DNA from: Methylomonas methanica
Lineage (GTDB): Bacteria > Pseudomonadota > Gammaproteobacteria > Methylococcales > Methylomonadaceae
Reading direction: 5' to 3'
Assembly (NCBI GenBank): GCA_001644045.1
Contig: LUUF01000077.1
Coordinates: forward strand, 94,515-158,514
Length of the DNA: 64,000 nucleotides
Shown here in pieces: positions 44,966 to 54,394 of this stretch. The notes beneath the pieces are model-generated. The model saw only the letters and a program-made list of their open reading frames with translations, made no database searches and was not told where the DNA came from. Position numbers and translations under genes: made by a program. Each line of letters begins with the position of its first letter. Position 1 is the first letter of the stretch.

Positions 44966-45241
44966 ATGCAAAAAACCGATAAAACCCCGCTCTGGGTATT
45001 CCTGGCGCTGTCCAGTATAGAAACTCGCAAAGGCGCGCTGCTACTAATCTGGAGCAGTATCGTTTTTACCTTTTACTGCGTGCCTTGGGTACTCTATTTC
45101 GATGGCAACGGCTGGGTCGCCAAATTGTTTTTAATTGACGATTGGGAGTGGTTTGCAATGATGCTGCCCATGACGTTCTGGTATTGGCTAAGCATGAGAT
45201 GGGTTGATAAAAACGGCGGCTGGCGTTTGGCTAGTGCGTGA
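44966..45241 (+). CDS. Small two-helix membrane protein of unknown function
   Basis: A 91-residue protein with two predicted helices (GALLLIWSSIVFTFYCVPWVLYF and FAMMLPMTFWYWLSMRWV) and a tryptophan-rich character. A purine-rich site (GTGGAGTGA) precedes the ATG. It lies 214 bp upstream of the RegB-like kinase gene, same strand. No family recognised. Confidence 0.65.
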   Translation: MQKTDKTPLWVFLALSSIETRKGALLLIWSSIVFTFYCVPWVLYFDGNGWVAKLFLIDDWEWFAMMLPMTFWYWLSMRWVDKNGGWRLASA

Positions 45242-45455
45242 TATGCCGCACTGTCTTTTAGGGTGTGGAGACGTGTAAGGCAAGATAGTCAATGGTCGTG
45301 GCGAGTATTCAGCCCGCGATGTTTTCCGTAGCGGCTGTCTTTTTTTTGCGGGGTGCCGATTCGGTTGCCGGTATATAAGTTAGGCTTTGCATCTTCTTTA
45401 AGCGAACGACGGTACTATATCGCCGATACGCTTTCTTCAATCTATTGTCGTTCCT

Positions 45456-46829
45456 ATGCTTTCACACATTCTGCCCAAAGCCGAAATTTCCATTAGGGAA
45501 AACCTGCGTTGGTTATACATTCTTAGAAATTTGATGCTGTTTGCCGTTACAGTCGCGGTGTTTATCGCAGTGAACGGTTTAGGTATCAATTTGCCGCAAA
45601 ACCAATTGTGGCTGGCGATTTTTGCGATTTCCATACTCAATCTATACACCTGGCTGCGGCTGAGAACCCCGGAAGAAGTTACCGAACACGAGATTTTTTC
45701 GCAAATATGCATGGATGTGTTGGCGCTGGCCTATTTGCTTTATCTCACCGGCGGCGCGTCAAACCCCATCATTTGGGTGTTTCTATTGCCTTTGATTGTT
45801 ACCGCCATCATGCTGCCGCAGGCTTACGCCTGGAATATGGTGATCATTACGTCCTGCGTCTATACGGTATTGATTGCCTACAACGTACCCTTGCCGGCCG
45901 TGGAGCCGCATCTGGCTCATCCGGCGATGGCGGAAATGACGCCGGAAATGAGCCTGCAAATGCATTTGATGAACGACAGGCGTTATTTCAATCTGCATGT
46001 ATTTGGTATGTGGTTTGGTTTTGTGTTTAGCGCCGGCCTGGTGGCGTTTTTCGTGGTCGAGCTGTCCAAAACTTTGAAAGAACGGGAGCGCAATCTTGCC
46101 GACGCCCGTGAGAGCGCATTACGCGACGAGCGCGTGGTGTCATTGGGCACCTTGGCGGCTAGCGCCGCGCATGATATGGGTACGCCGCTAGGAACGATTG
46201 CAATTTTGACGCATGAAATGGCGGAAGAGCTGTCGGAGCATCGTTACCCGGATATGCATCAGAAATTGGTGATTGTGCAGCAGCAGATCGATCGCTGCAA
46301 ACAGGCCTTGTCGGTGATGTCGGCCTCCGCCGGCGAGATGCGGGCTGAGTCCGGTAAGGTGATGCTGGTGAGCGAGTATATCGATGAAGTACTGGGACAG
46401 TGGCGAACGCATAAAGCCGCTACCCGGCTCAAACTATTTATCTCGCCGGATGTGGATATGGACGCGCGGGTGATTGCGGAGCGCACCGTGACTCACTCCA
46501 TCATCAATATTCTGAATAACGCGGCCGAAGCGTCGCCGGTTGATGCCGGTATCGAGTTTCATGTGGAATGGAACGAGGACACTTTAAACTTGAAAATCAG
46601 GGATTTTGGGCCAGGCTTGCCCGCTGAATTTATAGAATTTGCCGGCCATCAACCGGTCAAAAGCAATAAGCAGGGCATGGGGGTTGGCTTGTTCCTGACC
46701 TATACCACTATCAAGCGGCTCGGCGGTAAAATACAGTTCAGTAATTTAGAGTCGGGCGGCGCCTGCGTTGAGATCAGTTTGCCGCTATTAGCTAAGGAGA
46801 GTATGCATGAACCAATTACCTACGGATAA
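45456..46829 (+). CDS. RegB/PrrB-like redox-sensing histidine kinase
   Basis: A 457-residue kinase with six N-terminal membrane helices (about 18-215), including the conserved quinone-site text GGASNPIIW (RegB: GGxxNPF, here Ile for Phe). The H-box LGTLAASAAHDMGTPLGTI holds phospho-accepting His239. The C-terminal ATPase has NILNNAAEASP (N box), DFGPGLP (G1) and GMGVGLFLTY (G2). RegB homologues report quinone redox state and oxygen. It overlaps its response regulator by 23 bp. Its gene targets are not visible. Confidence 0.88.
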   Translation: MLSHILPKAEISIRENLRWLYILRNLMLFAVTVAVFIAVNGLGINLPQNQLWLAIFAISILNLYTWLRLRTPEEVTEHEIFSQICMDVLALAYLLYLTGGASNPIIWVFLLPLIVTAIMLPQAYAWNMVIITSCVYTVLIAYNVPLPAVEPHLAHPAMAEMTPEMSLQMHLMNDRRYFNLHVFGMWFGFVFSAGLVAFFVVELSKTLKERERNLADARESALRDERVVSLGTLAASAAHDMGTPLGTIAILTHEMAEELSEHRYPDMHQKLVIVQQQIDRCKQALSVMSASAGEMRAESGKVMLVSEYIDEVLGQWRTHKAATRLKLFISPDVDMDARVIAERTVTHSIINILNNAAEASPVDAGIEFHVEWNEDTLNLKIRDFGPGLPAEFIEFAGHQPVKSNKQGMGVGLFLTYTTIKRLGGKIQFSNLESGGACVEISLPLLAKESMHEPITYG

Positions 46830-47355
46830 GCCCAATTTACTGCTGGTCGATGATGACGTCACCTTTTGTTCGGTGTTGAAGCCGGCGCTGGAAAAACGCA
46901 ATTTTCAAGTGACTGTCGCCAACGATGTCGATACGGCAATGAAGTTGGCGGAACAAACCGAGCCTGAATACGCGGTGATCGATTTGCGGATTGGTTTTGA
47001 TTCAGGCCTGGAAATGGTCAAGAAATTGATTTCCTTGGATGACAATACCCAAATTGTTATGTTGACCGGCTTTGCTAGTATTGCCACCGCCGTGGAAGCC
47101 ATCAAATTGGGTGCGATTCATTATCTGACCAAACCGGCGAATGCCGATGAGATTGTCAGTGCCTTATACAAAAACGAAGGCGATGCATCGGTAGCGATCA
47201 GCGATAATCCGCTATCGGTCAAGCGCCTGGAGTGGGAGCATTTGCAAAAAGTGTTGATGCAACATGACGGCAACATCTCCGCCGCCGCCAGAGCCTTAAA
47301 CATGCATAGAAGAACCTTGCAAAGAAAGTTGGAGAAAAGACCGGTAAAGGAATGA
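46807..47355 (+). CDS. RegA/PrrA-like response regulator
   Basis: A 182-residue regulator. Receiver residues 5-125: acidic pocket VDDD, phospho-acceptor Asp59 in AVIDLRIGFDSG, VMLTGFAS, and LTKPAN. The C-terminal Fis-like HTH (HDGNISAAARALNMHRRTLQRKL) is the compact DNA-binding domain characteristic of RegA/PrrA/ActR. It pairs with the kinase it overlaps and should control energy-metabolism genes in response to redox state (family knowledge). Confidence 0.9.
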   Translation: MNQLPTDKPNLLLVDDDVTFCSVLKPALEKRNFQVTVANDVDTAMKLAEQTEPEYAVIDLRIGFDSGLEMVKKLISLDDNTQIVMLTGFASIATAVEAIKLGAIHYLTKPANADEIVSALYKNEGDASVAISDNPLSVKRLEWEHLQKVLMQHDGNISAAARALNMHRRTLQRKLEKRPVKE

Positions 47356-47413
47356 ACAACCAGCCTTAATTGGGACAACAGAGCATCATTTTTGTATTTA
47401 TTACAATTAATCG

Positions 47414-47441
47414 TTGCAAAGTAGATATTTCTAAGTATAAT
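47414..47441 (+). promoter_or_regulatory. Sigma-70 promoter of tRNA-Lys
   Basis: TTGCAA (-35, 47414-47419) and a perfect TATAAT (-10, 47436-47441) are 16 bp apart and followed by a GC-rich discriminator GGGCGGC, the pattern of stable-RNA promoters under stringent control. It lies 14 bp upstream of the mature tRNA. Confidence 0.82.
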
Positions 47442-47455
47442 GGGCGGCTCATTCG

Positions 47456-47531
47456 GGGTCGTTAGCTCAGCCGGTAGAGCACCGCACTTTTAATGCGATG
47501 GTCGTGCGTTCGAATCGCACACGACCCACCA
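47456..47531 (+). tRNA. tRNA-Lys (anticodon TTT)
   Basis: 76 nt. Acceptor GGGTCGT pairs with ACGACCC, the D arm AGCTCAGCCGGTAGAGC is normal, the anticodon loop CTTTTAA gives TTT (Lys), the T arm GTTCGAATC pairs, and the CCA is encoded. Confidence 0.97.
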
Positions 47532-47868
47532 TCGAATGACTAGTAAAATCAAGCAGTTATCGTTAGTTCGATACCTGCTTTTTTATGCCTGAAATTTCAG
47601 TACGCGAGATTTACGCGACTTGGCGTTATGCTTCGTCCAGCTTCGTTGTGACATATTATTGCCCCCTTCAATTCTGATAGAGGCGTTCGGCCATCAAGAG
47701 ACCGTCGGAGAAGAATTTTTTATCCGAATTGAATTCGTCGCTATTGAAGGTCGGTTCTTGGTAGTCTGGTGCCCGATAACAACCTATCCGTAACATGAGA
47801 CTTTTCACAGATTATTGCCGGACGATTCATTAGTCTATTGTTCAAAGCAACGTGTTGGAGGAATGGTC
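47532..47868. other. Intergenic stretch after tRNA-Lys
   Basis: 337 bp. It begins with the tRNA terminator. I searched for a copy of the tRNA 3' end further on, which would mark a prophage or island, and saw none. No open frame looks coding. Confidence 0.55.
47551..47584 (+). terminator. Intrinsic terminator of tRNA-Lys
   Basis: AAGCAG...CTGCTT with an inner TATCG/CGATA pairing forms a stem followed by a T-run (47579-47584), 20 bp after the tRNA. Confidence 0.85.
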
Positions 47869-48165
47869 ATGAGCTCTGTTGTCCTTGATAGAAATGCCTT
47901 ATACGGCCTTTTTGAAAATCAAAAAAAGCTGGATGATTTGTTTGATTCCATTTTTGACGCCAACAGTTTTTATATCAGCAGCGCTCCAGCGCCAATTCAA
48001 TCGGTGCCTTCCAGACCTGATTTCAAAGTAGAGAGTCCATTCGGATATAACAGCAGCAAGTTGCTTGAATTGTTTAATGTGATGAAGCATCATCCGTACT
48101 TTTTCCTGCTACCCATTGCACTGGAATTGACAGTCATTTATTGGGTGGTGACATATCTGCTTTAG
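47869..48165 (+). CDS. Small tail-anchored membrane protein
   Basis: A 98-residue protein. The start is set at 47869 because TTGGAGGA lies at 47856-47862. A polar 75-residue part with a repeated DD/FD pattern (KKLDDLFDSIFDANS) precedes one C-terminal helix (YFFLLPIALELTVIYWVVTYLL). It is followed by a Cys-rich gene 118 bp away. No family recognised. Confidence 0.6.
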   Translation: MSSVVLDRNALYGLFENQKKLDDLFDSIFDANSFYISSAPAPIQSVPSRPDFKVESPFGYNSSKLLELFNVMKHHPYFFLLPIALELTVIYWVVTYLL

Positions 48166-48283
48166 AGGATGGGCTCTGGAACCAGAGTTGCTTTCTTTAA
48201 TGGGCTAACGCAACGTTTACTTGCGAAACAGCAGAGTGTATTAACATGATTTCGGCCACCAATTTTAACTAGCGGATGAAATC

Positions 48284-48475
48284 ATGCACAACCTCGAACC
48301 CTCTATTATTCAGTGTCCGTATTGCGGGGAAGCAATCGAGGTTTTGGTGGATTGTTCGGTTCAGAGTCAGGAGTATATTGAAGACTGCAGCGTCTGCTGT
48401 AGACCGATCAATATCTCCGTTGAGTCTTGGCAAGGTGAAGTGGTAAACATTGAAGCCCGCTCTGAAGACGAGTAA
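48284..48475 (+). CDS. CPXCG-motif zinc-ribbon-like small protein
   Basis: A 63-residue protein with two CxxC pairs (CPYCGEAIEV and CSVCCRPI), the CPXCG family seen in many proteobacteria. Zinc or iron-sulfur binding is likely. An acidic C-terminus (EARSEDE) follows. Its biological role is not known. Confidence 0.85.
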   Translation: MHNLEPSIIQCPYCGEAIEVLVDCSVQSQEYIEDCSVCCRPINISVESWQGEVVNIEARSEDE

Positions 48476-48554
48476 GGTAAAATTTGCGTCGATTACCTTC
48501 ATATAAATGACCACATTAAATGCCTTGTAAATTCCGGATGGCACGGGCATCTTC

Positions 48555-50096
48555 TTAAGGTAAAGAATCCCCTATTTTGCTTAGAAACCACCGACTGGAG
48601 TGAGCAACTTGCTGCCATAACCGAGTCCACTTCTCACTGTTTTTGGCGTCTTTCAAGCATCTCAGTAGGCGCGCCCGATTGGCTTCATCCATTTGCTGCC
48701 CCATGGCTAACAATAACGAATCAATGTTATAGGGTCCCAAGCCTTCGTTATTGCTCAAGCTAACTGGTACGATGTTCGTATTTTCTTGTAGCAATAAATC
48801 TTGCTGAATAGCGTCCATGGCAGCTCGAATATTGGTAGCTTTTACACCATTGGGTGCGTTTACATCATAAGGCGGCTGCCATTCACGAACGGGACGCAGC
48901 TCATCGATATGCGTCACCACCACAACCAGGGGTGGAATTTTTCGGTTAGGCCGATCCTTAAAGTGTTGTTGAAAGCCTTCCAAAAATAGCCGATCTGCCG
49001 CTCTGGCAGCATTATTGGCATTACAGACCAATAGCACTAAATCGGTCTTATCTAACGCTTCCCGATTGTCATGCAACCAATTGCTTGTTTCGCCATACCC
49101 CGGCGTGTCAAAAATTAACCCGGAAAACTGGCCTTCGCTCTCCAGTACATAAGGCATGATGGCATCTGTGCACGACACCACATCCGCAGCAGCGCGTGGA
49201 GAATCAAATAAGGTATTGATCAAGGTTGATTTGCCGGCATTGGTTTGTCCGGCCACTAAAAACCGCAATGGCTCTTGGTTCAACGCCATATTTTGATTCC
49301 GTGCCTGTTGACTGTCTTCCTTAGACTTGGCTGACAAGACATCCATTTTTTGTTGCTCTACAGCCATGCGCCCGCTATACAACAAAATCGCATAATGCCC
49401 TACTTTCTGGACATACATCTCCAACAGCCAATCTTGCAGGCGGGGTAGTGTTAAGTCTAACACTTTGGTTTGCGCATAATTTTTAGCTTCGTATAAACCG
49501 CCGGTCAGGGGATTTAATATCAGCCGACCTAAGCGAAATGCCGCATCGGCATTACTTAAATGATCCAGCCAACGCTGAAGATTCAATCCATCGGCCAAGG
49601 TCACCACATGACTAAGCGGCAAGCTGCCTTGAATTTGTTCATGCAAATCATGGCAAACCTGCTCGGCCATCCGCAACAGTTCGGTAACCGGTATGTCCAT
49701 TTCCGGATGTTTAGCCCTGGGACGATAATGTCGAGCCACCATCATCAAAACCTGCTGACCAATCGCTAGCCAGGTATCGATTTGGTCTAGTTTTTGCCGA
49801 GTATCGTGGCTAATAGTGGGTATCAACGCCTGCACTGCCGCCCAAGCCGCTTGGTCGCGTTGCGAAAATGGGGTGTCAAATTTAATAGCGTTATCGGCTA
49901 GCGGTTTTTTTTGATAACGATTGAGCTGCCGTGCCGCAATCCAGACAATGCCGGCGCACAATACCGCCAAATTAAGCCATAGCCAGAACCACTGTTGTTG
50001 CCATACCCACCAAGCCCCTACGCCCAATAACACCAACAAGGGAATGATGCCAATAAGCAATAAGACCAACCAAGGCCATAAAGCCTGTTTCATCAT
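48555..50096 (-). CDS. Membrane-anchored P-loop GTPase
   Basis: A 513-residue protein. Two N-terminal helices (LVLLLIGIIPLLVLLGVGAWW and FWLWLNLAVLCAGIVWIA) are followed by a helical 220-residue section and a GTPase domain with G1 GQTNAGKST, G3 DTPGY, G4 THID and a C-terminal helical part. It overlaps the following GTPase gene by 4 bp on the same strand. Paired GTPases often build heteromeric membrane-remodelling machines or act in defence; neither is shown here. Confidence 0.8.
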   Translation of the reverse strand: MMKQALWPWLVLLLIGIIPLLVLLGVGAWWVWQQQWFWLWLNLAVLCAGIVWIAARQLNRYQKKPLADNAIKFDTPFSQRDQAAWAAVQALIPTISHDTRQKLDQIDTWLAIGQQVLMMVARHYRPRAKHPEMDIPVTELLRMAEQVCHDLHEQIQGSLPLSHVVTLADGLNLQRWLDHLSNADAAFRLGRLILNPLTGGLYEAKNYAQTKVLDLTLPRLQDWLLEMYVQKVGHYAILLYSGRMAVEQQKMDVLSAKSKEDSQQARNQNMALNQEPLRFLVAGQTNAGKSTLINTLFDSPRAAADVVSCTDAIMPYVLESEGQFSGLIFDTPGYGETSNWLHDNREALDKTDLVLLVCNANNAARAADRLFLEGFQQHFKDRPNRKIPPLVVVVTHIDELRPVREWQPPYDVNAPNGVKATNIRAAMDAIQQDLLLQENTNIVPVSLSNNEGLGPYNIDSLLLAMGQQMDEANRARLLRCLKDAKNSEKWTRLWQQVAHSSRWFLSKIGDSLP

Positions 50097-51298
50097 GATG
50101 CGGATTTTTGGGTGAATCGGGCTTTTAACAACTCACGACCCTGTTGTAACTGTTCCTCATAAACCGCCTTAATCATTTTGGCGGTAAAGGCATGGCCTTG
50201 TTGGGTTTGAGCATAGTAATAGCAAAGCGTCATGCCCAAGGCATAGGTGATGGCAGCGGTCGATAGCCCTGAAATCAAAGATCCCCAGCCAGGTACCAGT
50301 TTGGCCAGTTCCCGTGCACCAAAGCCTATGCTCATCCCACCGATACCCACCGCACTGAAGACTTCATAAACGCTCCGCTTCGTGAGCGACACACCGTAAA
50401 TCGAGGCAATACTGTGAAACATTTTGCCTTGCACGGCGATGACCAAGGGTATGCTGGCTGCGGGTATCGGGGTCATCGCCAACAGCCCAGCGGAAATGGC
50501 ATAACCCATCACATGCGGATAAGCATGCTGCGCATAAACGTCATTGAGTTGATCGGTATGCAGTCGGTTTTGCAATAACATGTGCTGCAAGCCCATCGGT
50601 AGCGCTGATTCGATGGCAGACCACAACGCCTCTAAGCCGTAATGCGCGGGGTCATAACCATCGTCTGCCTGAGTGAAATCGACGGCGACATAGTGTGCGT
50701 TTAAGGCTTTGAAATGCTGCCTTTGCACGCGCATCGATCGGACCAAATCCGGAGGAGTATGGCTGTCAAATTGATCACCCGAGAATGGGTAGGGGTGACG
50801 ATGGTTCGTGGCCTTGCTCGGGTAGCCTTCATGCAAGCAGGTCTGTATCACCAGCAAGGGCCATTCAGGATGAGCAGTCCGAACAGATCGCGCTGCCGAT
50901 AGCACGCCATCCAGTTCATGATCCGTCGCTTTAATGACGACCATTAGCAAATGCGCTTGGCTCTGACACCAGGCCATGTCATCGCTGGGATCATAGCCCA
51001 CTTCGCCCAAACCTTTGGTATCCAGAAATCGCACGAAAGCGGTATCTTCATTAGGAAAATCAAACACAGCCGACTGCCGAGTACACGACCGAAAACCTTG
51101 CCCGATCTCGGCTCGGCTCGAACCTGTTAGCGCTTGAATGATGGAAGATTTGCCGCTTTGGGTTTTACCCAATAACCAAAACACCGGAACGGGCAATTGT
51201 TGGCGCGCTTGTTCCAGCCGTTCATGTAAATCAGAGTCTGAAACACTGGGGTGGAGTATTTGATTGATCCAACCCTTGTTCAAAAGTTTATTGATCAT
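50093..51298 (-). CDS. GTPase with DUF697-like C-terminal domain
   Basis: A 401-residue protein. G1 is GKTQSGKSS, G3 LDTKG, and the sequence TCLHEG replaces a standard NKxD. The C-terminal 130 residues (SAGLLAMTPIPAASIPLVIAV, IASIYGVSL) resemble DUF697, a membrane-associated helical domain of bacterial GTPases, including one with three predicted hydrophobic segments. It is the first gene of the coupled GTPase pair, and both likely act as one complex at the inner membrane. Confidence 0.8.
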   Translation of the reverse strand: MINKLLNKGWINQILHPSVSDSDLHERLEQARQQLPVPVFWLLGKTQSGKSSIIQALTGSSRAEIGQGFRSCTRQSAVFDFPNEDTAFVRFLDTKGLGEVGYDPSDDMAWCQSQAHLLMVVIKATDHELDGVLSAARSVRTAHPEWPLLVIQTCLHEGYPSKATNHRHPYPFSGDQFDSHTPPDLVRSMRVQRQHFKALNAHYVAVDFTQADDGYDPAHYGLEALWSAIESALPMGLQHMLLQNRLHTDQLNDVYAQHAYPHVMGYAISAGLLAMTPIPAASIPLVIAVQGKMFHSIASIYGVSLTKRSVYEVFSAVGIGGMSIGFGARELAKLVPGWGSLISGLSTAAITYALGMTLCYYYAQTQQGHAFTAKMIKAVYEEQLQQGRELLKARFTQKSAS

Positions 51299-51794
51299 CG
51301 ATTGACTTGCTTACAAGGTGACTCTAGCGGCATAGTCTGTTTCTCATTGATTTAGTCTGGCATTATCAATTGCTTATTTCTGTAGTGTCTGAATTGACCG
51401 TTAATTTTGCTATCACTGACGAGATTGAAGCAAACATTCCAGAATAAAGCGGATAGCTCGGTACTTCCTATTGCTACCAATTTCCTGTAAATAAGGCGGG
51501 CTTTAACGCGTATGGTACGCTCAGTTGTGTCGGGTACGTGGGCATTTCCGTCATGGCTGGAAATGATGATTCATCAAGTGTTGGTACTCGTACGAGTTAC
51601 CGCGCATCATTCGGGGCCGAGACGGTTGACTAGACATTATCTCCGGTAGGAGTTCCCCTATCCTTTGCCAGCTTTCCAATCGCACTCGCTTTTGGATCTA
51701 AACGTGCCGGCGAGCAAGCCCTCTGTATTTTTGTTAAGCATTGGCAAAATCCAAGCCCCGTTTTTGCCCATCAGCTCGACACTTCATGAATCTC
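51299..51794. other. Intergenic stretch without a gene
   Basis: 496 bp between the GTPase pair and a coiled-coil gene. It contains a short hairpin CATTTCC/GGAAATG near 51543-51564 and a CTCGTACGAG palindrome near 51587-51597. Nothing coding is seen. It may be a decayed mobile element, but no diagnostic end is visible. Confidence 0.5.
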
Positions 51795-52433
51795 TCAGGC
51801 AGTAGGCTTTTCCCAATAGCCAGTTTCGATATTCAACGTCGCCTGATGCCGCACCGCCACATTAACCCAGATGTTGTCTATGCGTAAGCAGTCCCGCAGA
51901 CTCAGCTCGGGTTGTTCCAAACTGTAGTTATAACTGATCAAGTCATAAAATAACCGGCACAGAATAACTTGGCGTAGTGGCTCGGGATATGACCGCAGGG
52001 GATTACGGTGGTCTTGGCCGTCGGCATGCCGATTATCGGCATTCAGCCCCTTGAGACTGATCTCGCGGGTGGCTAAGAAATTATCCGAGTCCTCGTCAAA
52101 TTCAGGATCGTCCGAGCGCAGCACAAAATACAGCTTAGCGTCAATTTCGTAGTCGTCCAACATGGTGCAGCTATCGGCAACTTGTGCGCTCATCCACTGG
52201 TTTTGGGTTTCTGCCAAGGTGTGTAAATGCGCTTCAACAGTCATCAACCGCTGGTTAAAGCGCAATAAGCCCTCGATTTCGGCTTCGCTATACTCGGCGT
52301 CGTTTTTTACATTGGAGGGAGACGCCAATCTCGCTAGTCGGCGCATTTTGCGCTGTATTTGACTCAGATGCTGTTCCAACTCGTCAATTGAATGTTGCAG
52401 ACTGGCAAGCTGTTCGCGTTGTTTTAGGTTCAT
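51795..52433 (-). CDS. Coiled-coil protein of unknown function
   Basis: A 212-residue protein from ATG 52433 (MNLKQREQLASLQHSIDELE). A predicted coiled coil fills residues 5-45 and the rest is acidic (DDPEFDEDSDNF) and hydrophilic, with no helices long enough for a membrane. An upstream in-frame extension reaches 52616 but would overlap the sirtuin gene. It is on the same strand, 46 bp downstream of the sirtuin, so they may be co-transcribed. No family recognised. Confidence 0.65.
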   Translation of the reverse strand: MNLKQREQLASLQHSIDELEQHLSQIQRKMRRLARLASPSNVKNDAEYSEAEIEGLLRFNQRLMTVEAHLHTLAETQNQWMSAQVADSCTMLDDYEIDAKLYFVLRSDDPEFDEDSDNFLATREISLKGLNADNRHADGQDHRNPLRSYPEPLRQVILCRLFYDLISYNYSLEQPELSLRDCLRIDNIWVNVAVRHQATLNIETGYWEKPTA

Positions 52434-52479
52434 CGTTCCGCCTGTCCGTTTTCTGGTTTCTTGTCGGCACCCCTTCACT

Positions 52480-53235
52480 TTACTGGGCATACACAGCTTG
52501 CAGCAGTGCGGGTAATAGATCACCCGCCTTACCGTGTAGATTAAAGTGGGCTTTGGCATCCAAGTTGGTTTTATCCGGATTGAGTTGAATGATCTTAGCT
52601 CCGGCATTGAGGGCAACGAGCGGTAAACTGGCCGCTGGATACACCAACGCCGATGTGCCGATGCTCATCAATACGTCGCAATGTTGGGCGGCGGCTTCGG
52701 CAGCATGCCAGCTGTCTAACGGCAACGATTCACCGAACCATACCACGCCGGGACGAATGTAATCACCGCAAGCCGGACAACGCGGCGGTTCAACCAGCTT
52801 TGATTCAGATAGGCTGGTTGGCGTAGCGTTCAGTGCAAACGGCGTGGCACAGGCAATGCAATGCGCCGTATGTAAACTGCCGTGCAGATGGATGACGGAC
52901 TGACTGCCGGCGCGCTCATGCAAGTCATCGACATTTTGGGTAATCAGCGTTAGCTTCGGGACCATTTGCTGATACTGTGCAATTGTCCGATGCGCCGGAT
53001 TCGGTGACGAGTTCATGACCTTGGCGCGACGCCATTCATACCAACCCCAGACTAGCGCGGGATCAGCCCGAAAACCGCTCTCACTGGCTAATTGCTGGGG
53101 ATCGTATCGCGCCCACAGTCCGGTCATGGCATCACGAAACGTCGGAATACCCGATTCGGCGGACACCCCGGCGCCGGTCAAAATAACCAGATGCTGGGCA
53201 TCGCGTAGGGATTGGATTAGGCGGTCATTGAACAT
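52480..53235 (-). CDS. cobB: NAD-dependent protein deacylase (sirtuin, CobB type)
   Basis: A 251-residue sirtuin removing acyl groups from lysines using NAD. Rossmann motif GAGVSAESGIPTFR, catalytic TQNVDDLHERAG with HLHGSLH and the zinc-binding cysteines in CIAC...CPAC are all intact. Start at 53235 with GAGAGGAAC upstream. Being next to the recombinase gene, it may be chromosomal flank or element cargo. Confidence 0.92.
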   Translation of the reverse strand: MFNDRLIQSLRDAQHLVILTGAGVSAESGIPTFRDAMTGLWARYDPQQLASESGFRADPALVWGWYEWRRAKVMNSSPNPAHRTIAQYQQMVPKLTLITQNVDDLHERAGSQSVIHLHGSLHTAHCIACATPFALNATPTSLSESKLVEPPRCPACGDYIRPGVVWFGESLPLDSWHAAEAAAQHCDVLMSIGTSALVYPAASLPLVALNAGAKIIQLNPDKTNLDAKAHFNLHGKAGDLLPALLQAVYAQ

Positions 53236-53339
53236 CAGGGCGTTCCTCTCTATGGTTTTGTTTTGGGATTGAAATGGGGTCATTCGATTTCACAGCTTCG
53301 AGCCTGCGGCTGGTTGGCTCTGTATTGAATGGGGAGAGT

Positions 53340-53375
53340 AGCGCCCATGAATGCACACAATCCTTCATGGGCGCT
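53340..53375 (-). terminator. 12-bp perfect inverted repeat after the integrase
   Basis: AGCGCCCATGAA (53340-53351) and TTCATGGGCGCT (53364-53375) form a strong hairpin directly after the integrase stop. It likely ends the integrase message. An alternative is an attachment-site arm at the element edge. Confidence 0.55.
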
Positions 53376-53380
53376 GCGGT

Positions 53381-54394
53381 CTAAAGGCTACACAATCGTT
53401 CAACGGCAGCCTGCAACTCTTCTAGTTCCGCCTTGCAATAGTGATCCGTAATCCGGTTGGACTTGTGACCCAACAAATCTTGCCTATTTTCAAAGCTGAC
53501 GCCAGCCGCACGTAGCCGTCGACCAAATGTATGGCGCAGATCGTGTACGCGGCATTGCTCCAGTCCTGCTCGTTTTCTCGCTTTGCGCCAGGCGTGACCG
53601 TTGATGCGTTGCACGGGCTCGCCTTTAAAGGTAAAGACATAGTCATCATGCTTACCGCGTTGTGCATTGATGATTGCCAAGGCCTTGCTATTTAACGGCA
53701 CAATTCGATCCTCATTATTTTTAGTCCTGTCGCCGGGTAAAACAAACACCCCCAGTTTGCGATTTTCTTCAGACCATTGCAGCTGAGTCAGTTCTTGTTC
53801 GCGTAGCCCGGTATGTAACGCGAATGTCACCATCGATTGCAGATGTTCCGGTAATTCAGCCAATAAACGCTGCTCTTCTTCGCTATCGATAGGATACGGT
53901 TTGCGTAAATCGGATTTTAACGGTTGGAGAAGCGGCGGTTCACTGAGCCATGAATTTCCGAACTCATCCCGCCATAGTCGTGCCGCCAAGGTTAAGATCC
54001 GGCGGATAATCGCCAGATCACGATTGATGGTGGCATTTTTCAGGCCGGACTTTTTCCTGGCGGCGATAAACTTATCCAGCGTGCCCATGTGGAGTTTTTC
54101 CAATGGCGTATCACCGATAAAAGGTATCGCCGCCTTCAACGTGACAGCATCCCGATCCAGACTTTTCTTCTCGACTTCTTTCAGGTATTTCGTTGCCGCC
54201 TCAATAAAGGTATAGGACTTTCTTTCGCCATAGATCAGTTGCCCCCGATATTCAGTGATGCGTTGCGCTAGGTAGCGCTCCGCTTCTTCGAGGTCACTTG
54301 TTCCAGTGCTTTCATAAAGTCTTTTTCCTTTGATAACTTTATTGATGTGCCAGACACCGTTCCTTTTGGTAAGCCCTGTTGATTTTTTTGCCAT
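53381..54394 (-). CDS. Tyrosine recombinase/phage-type integrase 1
   Basis: A 337-residue integrase. A SAM-like core-binding N-terminal half precedes a catalytic half with Arg in HTGLREQELTQL, His-x-x-Arg in VHDLRHTFGRRL, the second His in LGHKSNRITDHY and the Tyr nucleophile in the same segment. Its start lies 127 bp inside the neighbouring gene. It likely moves the element to which the following genes belong. Confidence 0.93.
   Translation of the reverse strand: MAKKSTGLTKRNGVWHINKVIKGKRLYESTGTSDLEEAERYLAQRITEYRGQLIYGERKSYTFIEAATKYLKEVEKKSLDRDAVTLKAAIPFIGDTPLEKLHMGTLDKFIAARKKSGLKNATINRDLAIIRRILTLAARLWRDEFGNSWLSEPPLLQPLKSDLRKPYPIDSEEEQRLLAELPEHLQSMVTFALHTGLREQELTQLQWSEENRKLGVFVLPGDRTKNNEDRIVPLNSKALAIINAQRGKHDDYVFTFKGEPVQRINGHAWRKARKRAGLEQCRVHDLRHTFGRRLRAAGVSFENRQDLLGHKSNRITDHYCKAELEELQAAVERLCSL

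Noticed and set aside
45387..45418. Sigma-70 promoter for the RegB-like gene
   Set aside because: TTGCAT and TACTAT are 20 bp apart, too far for a confident call.
47456..47531. tRNA-Lys as insertion site of the element at 53-59 kb
   Set aside because: I found no second copy of the tRNA 3' end downstream, and neither recombinase is next to the tRNA.
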